Shown here: piece after piece, positions 18,298 through 27,553 of the stretch
Position numbering within the stretch: position 1 is the stretch's first letter
Layout: each line of letters opens with the position of its first letter
Assembly (NCBI GenBank): GCA_016927755.1
Contig: JAFGLZ010000115.1
Location: 1-64,000, forward strand
Direction: 5' to 3'
Source of the DNA: Phycisphaerae bacterium
GTDB taxonomy: Bacteria > Planctomycetota > Phycisphaerae > UBA1845 > JAFGLZ01
Length of the DNA stretch: 64,000 nucleotides
The notes under the pieces: generated by a model
Seen by the model: only the letters and a program-made list of their open reading frames with translations
The model's database searches: none
What the model was told of the DNA's origin: nothing
Program-made: the position numbers and the translations under genes

Positions 18298-18759
18298 CTA
18301 GAAGTCAAGGAGACGGTACTTGTCCTGGAAGGACTCCTTGTCCAGGCATCCATCCTTCGGACGAAGGAGGAATCGGTAGCGGAGATCCTTCTGCTGTTCG
18401 GGGAGGATTTGTCCCTCGGCAACTAGCTCCTCGCACCTGATAGACCAGACGCGCTTCAACTGGTTGCCCAGGATAGTCCTACACACCCACAGAACCGGTT
18501 CGTGATTCCCCGTGAGGATTGACCGATCCGGATACACGCGGACCGTCCACGGAAGTCTGTCCGAGTAATACTGGCCTTCCCTGTCATCTTGCCATCTCTG
18601 GAGAACGAGCACGAAGTAGAACGCGTTGATCGCCCTGTGATATGAGAGGTCCCTGGCTGTCTCAACGCGAAAAGGTCTGTCGTTGGGATTCACCAGTTCT
18701 CGGATTCCCTCGAGGAAGCCAACCAGGTCCTCAGCGGTGTGGCCATAGTCCGAGAGCAT
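18298..18759 (-). CDS. Hypothetical protein in a lower-GC pair
   Basis: A protein of about 153 residues with no recognised family. Visible blocks include 'EDLVGFLEGIRELVNPNDRP', 'AINAFYFVLVLQRWQDD' and 'LWVCRTILGNQLKRVW', which suggest a compact alpha/beta protein. A sampled 60-base line inside it is 55% G+C, lower than the adjoining catabolic genes. The start is uncertain: ATG 18759 is used, while GTG 18807 would add 16 residues. It follows another unknown gene on the same strand and may be cotranscribed with it. Confidence 0.5.
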   Translation of the reverse strand: MLSDYGHTAEDLVGFLEGIRELVNPNDRPFRVETARDLSYHRAINAFYFVLVLQRWQDDREGQYYSDRLPWTVRVYPDRSILTGNHEPVLWVCRTILGNQLKRVWSIRCEELVAEGQILPEQQKDLRYRFLLRPKDGCLDKESFQDKYRLLDF

Positions 18760-18886
18760 GCAACAAGGGCTGCATGCACGAGACCTTTCACCCCCTCGAA
18801 GATGCACTCACCTACGACGACCGACTTGGCGTAGAGCTAGGCTGTTTGGATCCCTTGCGTCCACCGGCGCCGACTGCCCAAACGAG

Positions 18887-19312
18887 TCAGGCGAAACGCT
18901 CTACGAGGCTTTCGAGGGGTTGCCGAAGCTCGTTCACTTCCAGCATCTCGCGGTCGCGAAATTGCGGATCGTGTTTCGTTTCGAAAAACGGGGCGAGATC
19001 GTCGGGGATATCCTGGAACGGACGGGCCATTGAGAAGGCCTGCAGCACCTCGCTGGGCGCCCAGTTGTCTCTGAGCTCATGACAGAACTCGTGCTGAAGA
19101 CAATCCGAGAGGTAGGCCACAACTTGCATCACGACGCGACGGAGAGCCTCCGCGGGCTCCCGGCCTGAAGCGGTCTGCCCATAGCGAAGGGACTGCGCAA
19201 TGTATCGCGGCTCCTCATCCCGCCCGGCCGCGACGGACCGGTAGACGAGGATCCTGATGGGGCCGTCTTCGGTGAAGATCTGGCCGAGCAATCGCCATTC
19301 ATCCGGCGTCAT
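18887..19312 (-). CDS. Hypothetical protein with an HExxH motif
   Basis: A 141-residue unknown protein. ATG 19312 is preceded by AAAGGAGAG at ideal spacing; an in-frame ATG at 19327 also has a G-rich upstream. The central 'SDCLQHEFCHELRDNW' contains HEFCH, which fits the HExxH zinc-protease pattern, but no further ligand is obvious and chance is possible. The composition is less GC-rich than neighbours, as for the downstream gene at 18298-18759. The two may form a transferred unit. Confidence 0.55.
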   Translation of the reverse strand: MTPDEWRLLGQIFTEDGPIRILVYRSVAAGRDEEPRYIAQSLRYGQTASGREPAEALRRVVMQVVAYLSDCLQHEFCHELRDNWAPSEVLQAFSMARPFQDIPDDLAPFFETKHDPQFRDREMLEVNELRQPLESLVERFA

Positions 19313-19634
19313 GATCTCTCCTTTCATGTCACCCCCTGGACCTTCCCTGGTCACATTCTCTCGTCACGGAGAGATTATGGCTCGCGGCGATCGGTTGTCA
19401 AGGAATGCGCGTTGCCCGGACCGTATGCGTCTCACTGACTTCTCGCCCCGGGCACGCTGCCCTGGCGGTTCTCAACCCCTCCCGCAACCACTCTCCTCCA
19501 ACCCCTCATCCTACTTCTTCGGCAAACCGCAGTCAACGGTGAACAATCGGTTGCCGCGACCCCGACCTCCTCTGCCGAAAATGTTCCCAGACAACACATC
19601 TCGCTGCCGCGTTGGCCTCGGCTCGAATCGGCTA
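19313..19634. other. Intergenic stretch without a recognised gene
   Basis: This gap separates the divergent hypothetical gene from the 3' end of the M48 peptidase gene. A short imperfect palindrome (TCTCTCGTCACGGAGAGA around 19355-19372) lies upstream of the hypothetical gene. The remainder is C-rich on the + strand and shows no convincing coding pattern. Confidence 0.5.
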
Positions 19635-21191
19635 TCAACCCAAGAACCATCTTGTCACGCGCGGCGTCCAATACGCGATGAAGTGCTCGGGCCAGTAGTA
19701 GTAGGCGCCGTAGGCGCACCCCGCGGCGGTGCCGAGAACCAGCAGCGCCTTCGTGAGGATGATCGTCCGCTTGAACTTGCGATACTTCTTCGGGTCCGCC
19801 GCCAGGGCCCGGACGAAGTCCATTCGCGATGCGATGCTGCTATGTCGCCAACTCCGCGCCTTCGGCGCGATGCCGTTGAGCACGGCGATGCGATGGAGCG
19901 CCTCGGCGAAGACGTCCGCCGCCCCCGGGCAGAGGGCCTTGCGTCGAACGCGCTCCTTCGTGCCGGCCGGCGGATGATGCACCACGCACTCCCGATCGCA
20001 CCCCGGCATGATCTGCCCCACGCATCGGACGCCGAAGATGTCCGCCTGACGCTCGAACCGGCGAGAGACCCAACCGAACCCGAAGATCCAGCACAAAAGC
20101 ACGAGCCCCATCGCAACGAGGTCGACGGTGTTGTTCCACTCGGCCCGGGTGACGTGCAGCCACCCCTTCCAGTAGTTGTACGGGAAGTAGTTGTAGACGA
20201 TGAGCAAGAGACCGCCCACGATCAGCATGCTCAACGCCGCGAAGAGCAGGTAAAAGTGGATATGCAGGTGCTTGACGTGGCCGGCCTCGTGCCCGAAGAC
20301 GGCCTCGATCTGCTCCGTCTTCATCGTCTCCAACAACCCGTCGCTCAGCAGGACGTAGCGAAACCGGGGTACCAACCCCATCACCGCCGCGTTGACCACC
20401 ACCCCGTCGCTCTGCCAGATGAGGATCTGCCGGTACTTCAGTCCAACCTGGTCGCAGATCGCTTGCAGCCCCTGGCGGAGCGGGCCGTCCGGCAAGACCC
20501 GCGTGCTCCACACGTACCGGAGAATGACCGGCGAGATCAGGAACATGAACCCCGCCGAGATCATCAGGGCGGCCTGCTCGGCCCAGTCAAGCTGCGTCCA
20601 CTGCCACAGCTTGTCGGAGTACTTGGCCGCCAGGTCGTAGGCGATCAGGATGCCCACCATCGGAACCACGATCAGCAGAAGCTGGTGACGAATGTTGAAG
20701 ATGAGGTAGTCGCTCAGACGCCAGATGCGCCGGGGCGATCCCCCGTCAGCCTCGCTCCGCTCCATCGCCAGGTTGCGGATGGCGCTGTCGGCCGGGTATT
20801 GGACCGCCCACGAGACGATGATGCCCAGGAAGAACGGCAACATCGTCACGAGGTCGTCGACGGCAACGATCTTGCCCAGACCCCACGTCTTGCGAACCAG
20901 CTCCGGCCACGGCGTGGCGAGCACGTCCAGCCCGAGAAAGACTAGAACCAACGTACGGATCAGCGAGCCGGACCAACCGAAAAGCCGCTGGGCCGGATCG
21001 GCGTCCCAGGGACGTCGCCGAAGCCGACGCATGACCCACAGACCGGAAACAAGCGACAGCAGCGCGATCAGCAGGACTTGCCCGCCAACGAAGCCGTAGG
21101 TCATCCACGCGGAATCGAACAGCCACCATGACCGCGTGGGCGTTCGCGCGCTGAGGACTAAGGCGAAGGCGGCAATGACGACAAAGTGCAT
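19635..21191 (-). CDS. Membrane M48-family zinc metalloprotease
   Basis: A 518-residue integral-membrane peptidase. At least six hydrophobic segments are visible. The zinc motif HEAGH sits in 'VFGHEAGHVKHLHIH' near residue 301, after the approach sequence 'PRFRYVLLSDGLLETM' typical of M48 (HtpX/Ste24-like) enzymes. A third ligand is likely in 'RRFERQADIFG'. It probably cleaves membrane or misfolded proteins at the cytoplasmic membrane face. ATG 21191 begins a hydrophobic helix ('HFVVIAAFALVLSA'); longer starts to 21380 add a non-hydrophobic stretch without a good ribosome site. Confidence 0.85.
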   Translation of the reverse strand: MHFVVIAAFALVLSARTPTRSWWLFDSAWMTYGFVGGQVLLIALLSLVSGLWVMRRLRRRPWDADPAQRLFGWSGSLIRTLVLVFLGLDVLATPWPELVRKTWGLGKIVAVDDLVTMLPFFLGIIVSWAVQYPADSAIRNLAMERSEADGGSPRRIWRLSDYLIFNIRHQLLLIVVPMVGILIAYDLAAKYSDKLWQWTQLDWAEQAALMISAGFMFLISPVILRYVWSTRVLPDGPLRQGLQAICDQVGLKYRQILIWQSDGVVVNAAVMGLVPRFRYVLLSDGLLETMKTEQIEAVFGHEAGHVKHLHIHFYLLFAALSMLIVGGLLLIVYNYFPYNYWKGWLHVTRAEWNNTVDLVAMGLVLLCWIFGFGWVSRRFERQADIFGVRCVGQIMPGCDRECVVHHPPAGTKERVRRKALCPGAADVFAEALHRIAVLNGIAPKARSWRHSSIASRMDFVRALAADPKKYRKFKRTIILTKALLVLGTAAGCAYGAYYYWPEHFIAYWTPRVTRWFLG

Positions 21192-21922
21192 CAGGGCTTC
21201 CGTGGCTTCCTTGTCAGGAGGGGTGACTCGTCCCCCGGCCAGAATACGTGACCCCATTCTAGTCGACGAGTCAGACGGGAGGAAGCCTGACCCACGTTTC
21301 GTTTTGGTTTCCGCGCCGCCGGTCGCAACGCAGCCTCTTCTGACGTAACGCCTCACTCGATGGTCATGCCCGCATGGCAATGAACGAATTGGGTTCGCGC
21401 GTCGAACTCGCCCATCTCACGACGCTCCGAACGCGGCGGATTCCATGATCCTGCTCTGGGGGACGTGATGAAACGGCCTGGATGCAAGCACTGGCCGCCG
21501 AGAAGCCGCTCGACGCTCGAGCCGACGAACCCGAATCGCGGTCCTCGCGCCCGACGCCGTCGGGACGCGACCGCTGAGGCAGAGCCCTTCACCATTCGTT
21601 GAGAACACCCCGCCGAGCCAACGCCCGATAACGGAACGCCACCATGTTGCGCGTCCGTTGCCTCGTGCCGAGCCGTACCTTTCATCTCTATGCAGGCTGC
21701 CGAAAGCCCTGGCCGTCAAGGCCGATCCAGCGCGACGCAAGTGACCTTAATGTCTTAGTTGCTATCCTAAAAAGACTTACGAGCATCCACCGACTCACCC
21801 TCCCCCCCCGCCGACAGCTCCCGAGAATCAGTGTGGACGGACTTCGTGCACGCACGCCTGCCCACCACGGAAATCTTCCGAAAATCGGCGACTAAGGACT
21901 TTTATCGGACGGGAGCCTGTCG
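21192..21922. other. Long intergenic region upstream of flhA
   Basis: Over 700 bases between the divergent M48 gene and the flhA promoter region. Short open frames on the minus strand (for example 21353-21740) have no recognisable domain, start context or codon pattern. The stretch may hold decayed coding sequence or regulatory DNA for the flagellar operon; nothing specific is supported. Confidence 0.45.
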
Positions 21923-21928
21923 TATACT
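21901..21928 (+). promoter_or_regulatory. Candidate sigma-70-type promoter of the flhA operon
   Basis: TATACT at 21923-21928 resembles a -10 box. Seventeen bases upstream is only a weak -35 (TTTTAT-like), so this is a tentative call based on position about 85 bases before flhA. Confidence 0.3.
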
Positions 21929-21942
21929 ATCCTTGACCTAAA

Positions 21943-21982
21943 AGCCTCTTCAAGGCTCCAGGGGTGACGGATCACCTTCTGG
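21943..21982 (+). promoter_or_regulatory. Two-hairpin leader before flhA
   Basis: AGCCT (21943-21947) pairs with AGGCT (21953-21957). Directly after, CCAG (21958-21961) and GGTGA (21963-21967) pair with CTGG (21979-21982) and TCACC (21972-21976) around a CGGA tetraloop. The pair lies between the candidate promoter and the flhA start. Not matched to a known riboswitch. Confidence 0.35.
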
Positions 21983-22011
21983 TTTCTTAGCGACAGACAG
22001 ATAGGGCAAGG

Positions 22012-24129
22012 ATGCCTCTAGCTGCCGTTGCGCAATCCCGACCGTTTCAGATCGTTGCCGCCAACCGCGGCATGGTTGTGCCTATTGGCGCGACCTGCCT
22101 CATCCTCGTTATTCTCATCCCCCTGCCGACGTGGTTCATGGACATCCTCCTGGCCGGCAATATCGCCATCTCGGCGGTGGTGCTGATCAGCGTGATGTAC
22201 ATGACCCGGCCGCTGGAGTTCAGCGTCTTTCCGTCGCTGCTGCTGACGCTGACGCTCTTCAGGCTGGTGCTCAACACGGCCACGACCCGGCTGATCCTGA
22301 CGAACGGTCCTCAGGGCACGGAGGCGGCAGGAAAGGTCATCGAGGTCTTCGGTCAGTTCGTCGCGGCCGGATCCCTCGCCGTCGGCATCATCATCTTCAT
22401 CATCATCGTGGTCATACAGTTCGTCGTGATCACCAAGGGCGCCACGCGAATCGCCGAAGTGGCCGCGAGGTTCACCCTGGACGGAATGCCCGGCAAGCAG
22501 ATGGCCATCGACGCGGACCTCAACGCCGGGCTGATCGACGAGGCCGAGGCCAAGCGGCGACGCCAGGAGATCAGCTCCGAGGCAGACTTCTACGGGGCCA
22601 TGGACGGGGCCAGCAAGTTCGTCCGCGGAGACGCGGTGGCGGGCATCATCATCACCTTCGTGAACATCCTGGGCGGCATCTACGTGGGCATGGTCGAGGC
22701 GGGCATGCCGCTGTTCGAATGCCTCGAGACCTTCACCAAGCTGACGATCGGCGACGGTCTCGTCTCCCAGGTCCCCGCCTTCATCGTCTCGATCGCCGCG
22801 GCCATGCTGGTAACGCGTTCGACCGCCAAGCGGAACATGGGCGACGAGATCCTGGGACAGCTTGGCGCCCAGCCCGTGGCGCTGGCCCTGGCCGCGGTGT
22901 TCCTGGGGATGCTGGCCCTGACCCCCCTGCCCAAGCTTCCCCTGATCTTCCTTGGGGGCTCGCTGGTCGTGATGGCACTGACGCTCAGCCGATCGCGACA
23001 CGCCACGGCTCGGGTCGAGGCCGAGAAGGCCCAGACCAAGGCCTCCCAGGCAGCCAAGTCAGAGCCGATCGAGAAGCAGCTCCTCCCCGACCCGATGGAG
23101 CTGGAAGTAGGCTACGGCCTGATCAAGCTCGTCGATCGCAACAAGGGCGGCGATCTACTGGACCGGATCGCCATGCTTCGGCGTCAGATGGCCATGGACA
23201 TGGGCTTGATCGTCCCGCCGATCCGCATCCGCGACAACGTCCAGCTCGAGCCGAATCAGTACAACATCAAGATCCGCGGCATGGATGTCGCCACGGGAGA
23301 GGCGATGCCCGAGCATCTGCTGGCGATCAACAGCGGGCTGGCGACGGAGCCTCTGCCCGGAATCGAGACGACCGAGCCTTCCTTCGGCCTTAAGGCCTAC
23401 TGGATCTCGGAGCAGGAGCGCGCCACCGCCGAGCACCGCAACTACACGGTGGTGGACGCCCCCGGCGTCGTCACGACGCACCTGACGGAGATCATCAAGC
23501 AACACGCGGCGGAGATCCTGACCCGTCAGGAAACCAACCGCCTCTTGGACAACCTCCGGGAGAAGTCGCCCAAGGTGGTCGAGGACGTCATTCCCGACCC
23601 CCTCAAGGCCGGCGACGTCCAGAAGGTCCTCCAGAACCTGCTGCGGGAACGGATCCCGATCCGGGACATGGAGACGATCCTCGAGACCCTCGGCGACTGG
23701 GGCGCTCGAACCAAGGACACGGACGTCTTGACGGAGTACGTCCGAAACGCCCTGGCCCGGACGATCTGCCAGATCCATCGAGACGACACCAACACCGTCC
23801 ACTGCATCACGTTGGATCCGAAGCTGGAGGAGCAGATCCACGGGCACATCGACCGGAGCGACCGGGGTGCGTATCTGACCATGCCCCCCGCCACGCAGAA
23901 CGCGATCGTCGAGGCCGTCAACGCACAGATCAACGCGACAATTCCCGCCGCCGGCGGCAGGACCCCGGTCATCCTCTGCTCGCCCCAGGTCCGAAGCTGG
24001 GTGCGGCGGCTGATCGAGCCGGTCCTCCCGCAGGTGGGCGTGCTTGGGTACAACGAGATCGTCCGGGGGATCGACGTGAAATCGTTGGGTATGGTGGTGC
24101 TGAGCGATGAATCTGCAAACGTATCGTGA
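22012..24129 (+). CDS. flhA: Flagellar biosynthesis protein FlhA
   Basis: A 705-residue inner-membrane component of the flagellar type III export gate. About eight N-terminal transmembrane helices (to about residue 330) include the hallmark 'PLEFSVFPSLLLTLTLFRLV' and the cytoplasmic FHIPEP-family loop 'ADFYGAMDGASKFVRGDA'. The C-terminal cytoplasmic domain ('RDNVQLEPNQYNIKIRGM' onward) binds export chaperones. It heads an operon with flhF, which overlaps its end by 23 bases. Length and motifs are those of a complete, functional FlhA. Confidence 0.97.
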   Translation: MPLAAVAQSRPFQIVAANRGMVVPIGATCLILVILIPLPTWFMDILLAGNIAISAVVLISVMYMTRPLEFSVFPSLLLTLTLFRLVLNTATTRLILTNGPQGTEAAGKVIEVFGQFVAAGSLAVGIIIFIIIVVIQFVVITKGATRIAEVAARFTLDGMPGKQMAIDADLNAGLIDEAEAKRRRQEISSEADFYGAMDGASKFVRGDAVAGIIITFVNILGGIYVGMVEAGMPLFECLETFTKLTIGDGLVSQVPAFIVSIAAAMLVTRSTAKRNMGDEILGQLGAQPVALALAAVFLGMLALTPLPKLPLIFLGGSLVVMALTLSRSRHATARVEAEKAQTKASQAAKSEPIEKQLLPDPMELEVGYGLIKLVDRNKGGDLLDRIAMLRRQMAMDMGLIVPPIRIRDNVQLEPNQYNIKIRGMDVATGEAMPEHLLAINSGLATEPLPGIETTEPSFGLKAYWISEQERATAEHRNYTVVDAPGVVTTHLTEIIKQHAAEILTRQETNRLLDNLREKSPKVVEDVIPDPLKAGDVQKVLQNLLRERIPIRDMETILETLGDWGARTKDTDVLTEYVRNALARTICQIHRDDTNTVHCITLDPKLEEQIHGHIDRSDRGAYLTMPPATQNAIVEAVNAQINATIPAAGGRTPVILCSPQVRSWVRRLIEPVLPQVGVLGYNEIVRGIDVKSLGMVVLSDESANVS

Positions 24130-25321
24130 CGGCTCGATGGCTGGGGCCTTGCAGAAGGTCAAGAAGGAGCTCGGCCGAGACGCCGTGATCCTTCACACGC
24201 GAACCTTCAAGCGAGGCGGCTTCCTGGGGTTCGGCGGCAGGAACGTCGTTGAGATCACCGCCACTCGGCAAACCAAGACGAAAAACTTGCCGCCGACCTG
24301 GACGCGGAGTAAGATAAGCCAGCGTTCGAGCGAGGACGTCGCCACTTCCAAGATCTGCGACAACCGTCCGGCGCCCTCGGACTCGACGGGCACGCAAGTC
24401 AACGAGTCGCTTCTATCTGAGATGGGCCACATCCGCTCGCTCGTCGAGCAGATGATCGATGAAACGCGTAGGAGCAGTGGTGGCGCGGTCCCGGCGGAGC
24501 TTCTCGACACCTACACCTCTTTGCTCCAACAACACGTGGCCGACGAGTTGGCCCATGACCTCCTCGGCAAGGTTCGACACGACTTAAGCGGCGAGCAGTT
24601 GCGGGAGGGCACGTTGGTTCAGCAGCGCCTGACAGACTACGTGGCCTCGATGATCCCGGAAGCCGGGCCCATCCGTCTCGACGGACCCCTCGGCCGGGCC
24701 AAGGTCGTGGCGCTGGTCGGACCGACCGGCGTCGGCAAGACCACCACCGTCGCCAAGCTCGCCGCGCACTTCAAGCTTCATGAGCGAAAGAACGTCGGCC
24801 TCATCACCATCGACACCTATCGAATCGCCGCCGTCGATCAGCTCAAGGCATACGCCCGCATCATCGACGTGCCCCTGAAGGTCGTCCTGTCTCCCGAGGA
24901 GCTCAGGGACGCCGTGGACGAGATGCGGTGGATGGACCTGATCCTGATCGACACCGCCGGACGCAGCCACAATGACACCATTCGTCTCAACGAGCTCAAG
25001 ACGTTCTTGAGCTCGATCGAGCCCGATGAGATCCATCTCGTGCTTTCGAGCACGGCCACGGCCGGACACCTCCGCGTGGCGGTCGAGCGATTCGGCCGCC
25101 TCGGGGCCAGCCGTTTGATCCTCACCAAGCTCGACGAGGCGGTCGGGTTCGGCGTGATCCTGGAGGCCGTTCGCAAGGTGAACCAGCGACTCAGCTACGT
25201 GACGATGGGCCAGGACGTGCCCGACGACATTGGCGTCGGCAGCGCCACCGAGTTGGCCAGGCTGATCTTGGGACATCGAGACTTGTCGGCATGCACATGG
25301 AGCCCGATGCAACAGGCATGA
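24107..25321 (+). CDS. flhF: Flagellar SRP-like GTPase FlhF
   Basis: A 404-residue SRP-type GTPase that, in other bacteria, sets the position and number of polar flagella with FlhG. The N-terminal basic segment has the family-typical 'GALQKVKKELGRDAVILHTR'. The G1 loop 'GPTGVGKTTTVAKLAAHF' is near residue 204, with 'LITIDTYRIAAVDQLKAYA', 'LILIDTAGRS' and 'LILTKLDEA' as further G motifs. Translational coupling is likely on both sides: it starts 23 bases before the flhA stop, and its own stop overlaps the flhG start. Confidence 0.96.
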   Translation: MNLQTYRDGSMAGALQKVKKELGRDAVILHTRTFKRGGFLGFGGRNVVEITATRQTKTKNLPPTWTRSKISQRSSEDVATSKICDNRPAPSDSTGTQVNESLLSEMGHIRSLVEQMIDETRRSSGGAVPAELLDTYTSLLQQHVADELAHDLLGKVRHDLSGEQLREGTLVQQRLTDYVASMIPEAGPIRLDGPLGRAKVVALVGPTGVGKTTTVAKLAAHFKLHERKNVGLITIDTYRIAAVDQLKAYARIIDVPLKVVLSPEELRDAVDEMRWMDLILIDTAGRSHNDTIRLNELKTFLSSIEPDEIHLVLSSTATAGHLRVAVERFGRLGASRLILTKLDEAVGFGVILEAVRKVNQRLSYVTMGQDVPDDIGVGSATELARLILGHRDLSACTWSPMQQA

Positions 25322-26172
25322 GCGGAACGTCCGACCAAGCCGATCGCTTGCGGGCGCTCGTCCGCGAGAGCCGAGGCGTCAGCCGTCTCGTCGCCGTGAC
25401 CAGCGGCAAGGGCGGGGTGGGCAAGACGAATCTGGCGGTGAACGCCGCCATCTGTCTGGCCGCGCGCGGTCAGCGCGTCGTGCTCATCGACGCCGACCTG
25501 GGCCTTGCCAACGCCGACGTGCTGCTGGACGTCAAGGCCCCATACAACCTGGGGCACGTCATCAGCGGCGAGAAGAACATCGACGAGGTGCTCGTGGACG
25601 CCCCCGGCGGCATCAAGCTGATCCTCGGCACGTCCGGCGTCGGGCGCCTGGCGAACCTCAGCGAATTCGAGCGGCACAACCTCGTCCAATCGATGCTCCA
25701 GCTCGAGTCGCTCGCGGACGTCGTCGTGCTGGACTGTGCCGCGGGGATCTCGCGAAACGTCATCACCTTCGCCGCCGCGGCCGATCACGTGCTCGTCGTC
25801 ACGACGCCGGAGCCCACGGCGCTGACCGACGCCTACGCGACGATCAAGGTGTTGTCGCGCGAGCGAACGACCGCGTCGATCGGAACGGTGGTGAACCTCG
25901 CCACGAACAGCAGCGAGGCCCGGTCGTCGGCCGCCCGGCTTTCCGAAGTGGCACGACGCTTTCTCCGGATGGATGTGGACAACACCGGGTACGTGCTTAA
26001 GGACGAGCACGTGGCGCTGGCGGTTCGCCATCGCGTGCCGGTGATCCTGAGGTACCCGAGGTCGCCCGCCAGCACGTGTCTGGCGGCCGTGGCCAACACG
26101 CTCGCCCGCGAGACGTTCGCGGGCCGGTCGGAAGATAGCTTCTTTCGCAGGGTGGCGAACTTCTTCTTCTAG
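25318..26172 (+). CDS. flhG: MinD-like flagellar number regulator FlhG
   Basis: A 284-residue ParA/MinD-type ATPase. The deviant Walker A 'SGKGGVGKTNLAVNAA' is near residue 30. 'VLIDADLGLANADVLLD' and 'VVVLDCAAGISRNVI' are the A' and B motifs. FlhG partners FlhF to restrict flagellar number. ATG 25318 overlaps the flhF stop as ATGA, a typical coupled start; an upstream ATG at 25291 would add nine residues. The C-terminus ends with basic/aromatic 'FRRVANFFF', plausibly a membrane-contact helix. Confidence 0.93.
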   Translation: MSGTSDQADRLRALVRESRGVSRLVAVTSGKGGVGKTNLAVNAAICLAARGQRVVLIDADLGLANADVLLDVKAPYNLGHVISGEKNIDEVLVDAPGGIKLILGTSGVGRLANLSEFERHNLVQSMLQLESLADVVVLDCAAGISRNVITFAAAADHVLVVTTPEPTALTDAYATIKVLSRERTTASIGTVVNLATNSSEARSSAARLSEVARRFLRMDVDNTGYVLKDEHVALAVRHRVPVILRYPRSPASTCLAAVANTLARETFAGRSEDSFFRRVANFFF

Positions 26173-26241
26173 CGTCTTCCGACACCAGGGGGTTTTCGCC
26201 GCGGCACGGATGGCCGCGGCCTAGCGACAGGGACGTTGCCG

Positions 26242-26562
26242 ATGGTCCGCGTTTGCGGCGCATGCACTGCCCTTTTGGCGTTTGCGGTCACGATCCTTCG
26301 CGGGTTGGCCGTTGAAAACCCGACCGAGGTGATCCTCGCCCGCGCGCTGTGGATGCTGGTCATCTTCCTGATCATCGGGTTGACCGCCGGCTGGATCGGC
26401 CAGACGGCCGTCGCCGAGCACAGTCGAAAACTGATGGAACTGGAAATGCTCGCCCGGGAGGCGGCCCAGGCCGCCGAGTCGGAGGAGGACGATCCGCTGG
26501 ACGAGATTCCTGTGGCAAGCACCGTGGGCAGGCCGGAAGGAGCCGGGTTGCGCGCGGGATAG
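26242..26562 (+). CDS. Small membrane protein of the flagellar operon
   Basis: A 106-residue protein with one or two hydrophobic helices near residues 7-22 and 34-52 ('ALWMLVIFLIIGLTAGWIG') and an acidic C-terminus ('AAESEEDDPLDE'). It lies between flhG and fliA on the same strand, so a flagellar or chemotaxis role is likely by position only. ATG 26242 has AGGGA upstream; a TTG six bases earlier is less likely. Confidence 0.65.
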   Translation: MVRVCGACTALLAFAVTILRGLAVENPTEVILARALWMLVIFLIIGLTAGWIGQTAVAEHSRKLMELEMLAREAAQAAESEEDDPLDEIPVASTVGRPEGAGLRAG

Positions 26563-26650
26563 GTGATGCGGATCCGTCCGGGTCGCACCGGACAGGTCCT
26601 GGAGTCAGCACCCCTCACCCTCATAGAGCTGTCGCTCAAGGAGGAGCCGG

Positions 26651-27433
26651 ATGGCTACGAAAGCCAAGATCGAAAAGAATGTCCTTGCACTCTGGAAAAA
26701 GTACAAGAAGAACGCCAGCGAGGAGCTCCGAAACAAGCTCATTGAGCAATACCTTCCGCTCGTCAAGTACAACGCGGAACGCATCTGCGCCAAGCTGCCG
26801 GACGAGGTCGAGCTGGACGATCTCATGTCCGCGGGCCTCTTCGGCCTGATCGACGCCATCGACGCGTTCGATCTCGATCGCGGCGTCAAGTTCGAGACGT
26901 ACTCCGCGACTCGGATCCGCGGCGCCATTCTCGACGAGCTGCGGACGATGGACTGGGTCCCGCGGCTGGTCCGTTCCAGGGCGCACAAGCTCGACTCGGT
27001 CAGCAAGCAGCTCGAAGCCGAGCTGGGTCGGCTGCCCTCCGAGAACGAGATCGCCCACCGGATGAACATGTCCCGGGAGGAGTTCGACCGTCTGCTTCGC
27101 GACGCCACGGCCGTCACCCTCGTCTCCCTCAACCGAAAGTACTTCGAGACGGACAGCAACAAGGACGTCCGCGAGATCGACGTGCTCGAGGACAAGCGAG
27201 GACGCGACCCCGTCACCGAGATCCAGAAGCGAGACCTCAAGGAGTTCGTCACGAAGGGCCTGACCCGAGCCGAGCGACTCATCATCCTCCTGTACTACTA
27301 CGAAGAGATGACCATGAAGGAGATCGGCTCCACGCTCGACCTGAGCGAGTCGCGCGTCTCGCAGATGCACTCGTCGATCCTGTGCCGGCTCAAGGCCCAG
27401 CTCAACGAGCGCAAACGCGAGCTGCGAGTCTAG
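26651..27433 (+). CDS. fliA: Flagellar sigma factor FliA (sigma-28)
   Basis: A 260-residue sigma-70-family factor of the FliA/WhiG type. Region 2 is seen in 'LPLVKYNAERICAKLP' and 'LMSAGLFGLIDAIDAFD' through 'FETYSATRIRGAILDELR'. Region 3 follows, and region 4 is 'LIILLYYYEEMTMKEIGSTL' with the helix-turn-helix 'LSESRVSQMHSSILCRL'. It would direct late flagellar gene transcription. Its likely target promoter is visible about 60 bases after its own stop. No anti-sigma FlgM is recognised nearby. Confidence 0.95.
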   Translation: MATKAKIEKNVLALWKKYKKNASEELRNKLIEQYLPLVKYNAERICAKLPDEVELDDLMSAGLFGLIDAIDAFDLDRGVKFETYSATRIRGAILDELRTMDWVPRLVRSRAHKLDSVSKQLEAELGRLPSENEIAHRMNMSREEFDRLLRDATAVTLVSLNRKYFETDSNKDVREIDVLEDKRGRDPVTEIQKRDLKEFVTKGLTRAERLIILLYYYEEMTMKEIGSTLDLSESRVSQMHSSILCRLKAQLNERKRELRV

Positions 27434-27490
27434 GGCCATTCCACTCGGATGTCCGATAAGAAACGCGAGCACGCGGCTGACGTGCGGCGT

Positions 27491-27518
27491 TAAGCGATTG
27501 GGAGCCTGCTGCCGATAA
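27491..27518 (+). promoter_or_regulatory. Candidate sigma-28 (FliA) promoter
   Basis: GCCGATAA at 27511-27518 is a perfect match to the enterobacterial sigma-28 -10 element. TAAG at 27491-27494 lies 16 bases upstream, against an optimum of TAAA at 15. It precedes the small gene at 27554 and directly follows fliA. Confidence 0.6.
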
Positions 27519-27553
27519 GTGTAAAGGAAGAGTTTCGCTAGGCAGGATCAGCC

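Noticed and set aside
19257-20945. 562-codon open frame on the + strand
   Set aside because: Antisense to the M48 protease, which has a convincing HEAGH site and membrane helices.
21353-21740. Overlapping minus-strand ORFs upstream of flhA
   Set aside because: No recognisable domain, start context or codon bias; treated as intergenic.
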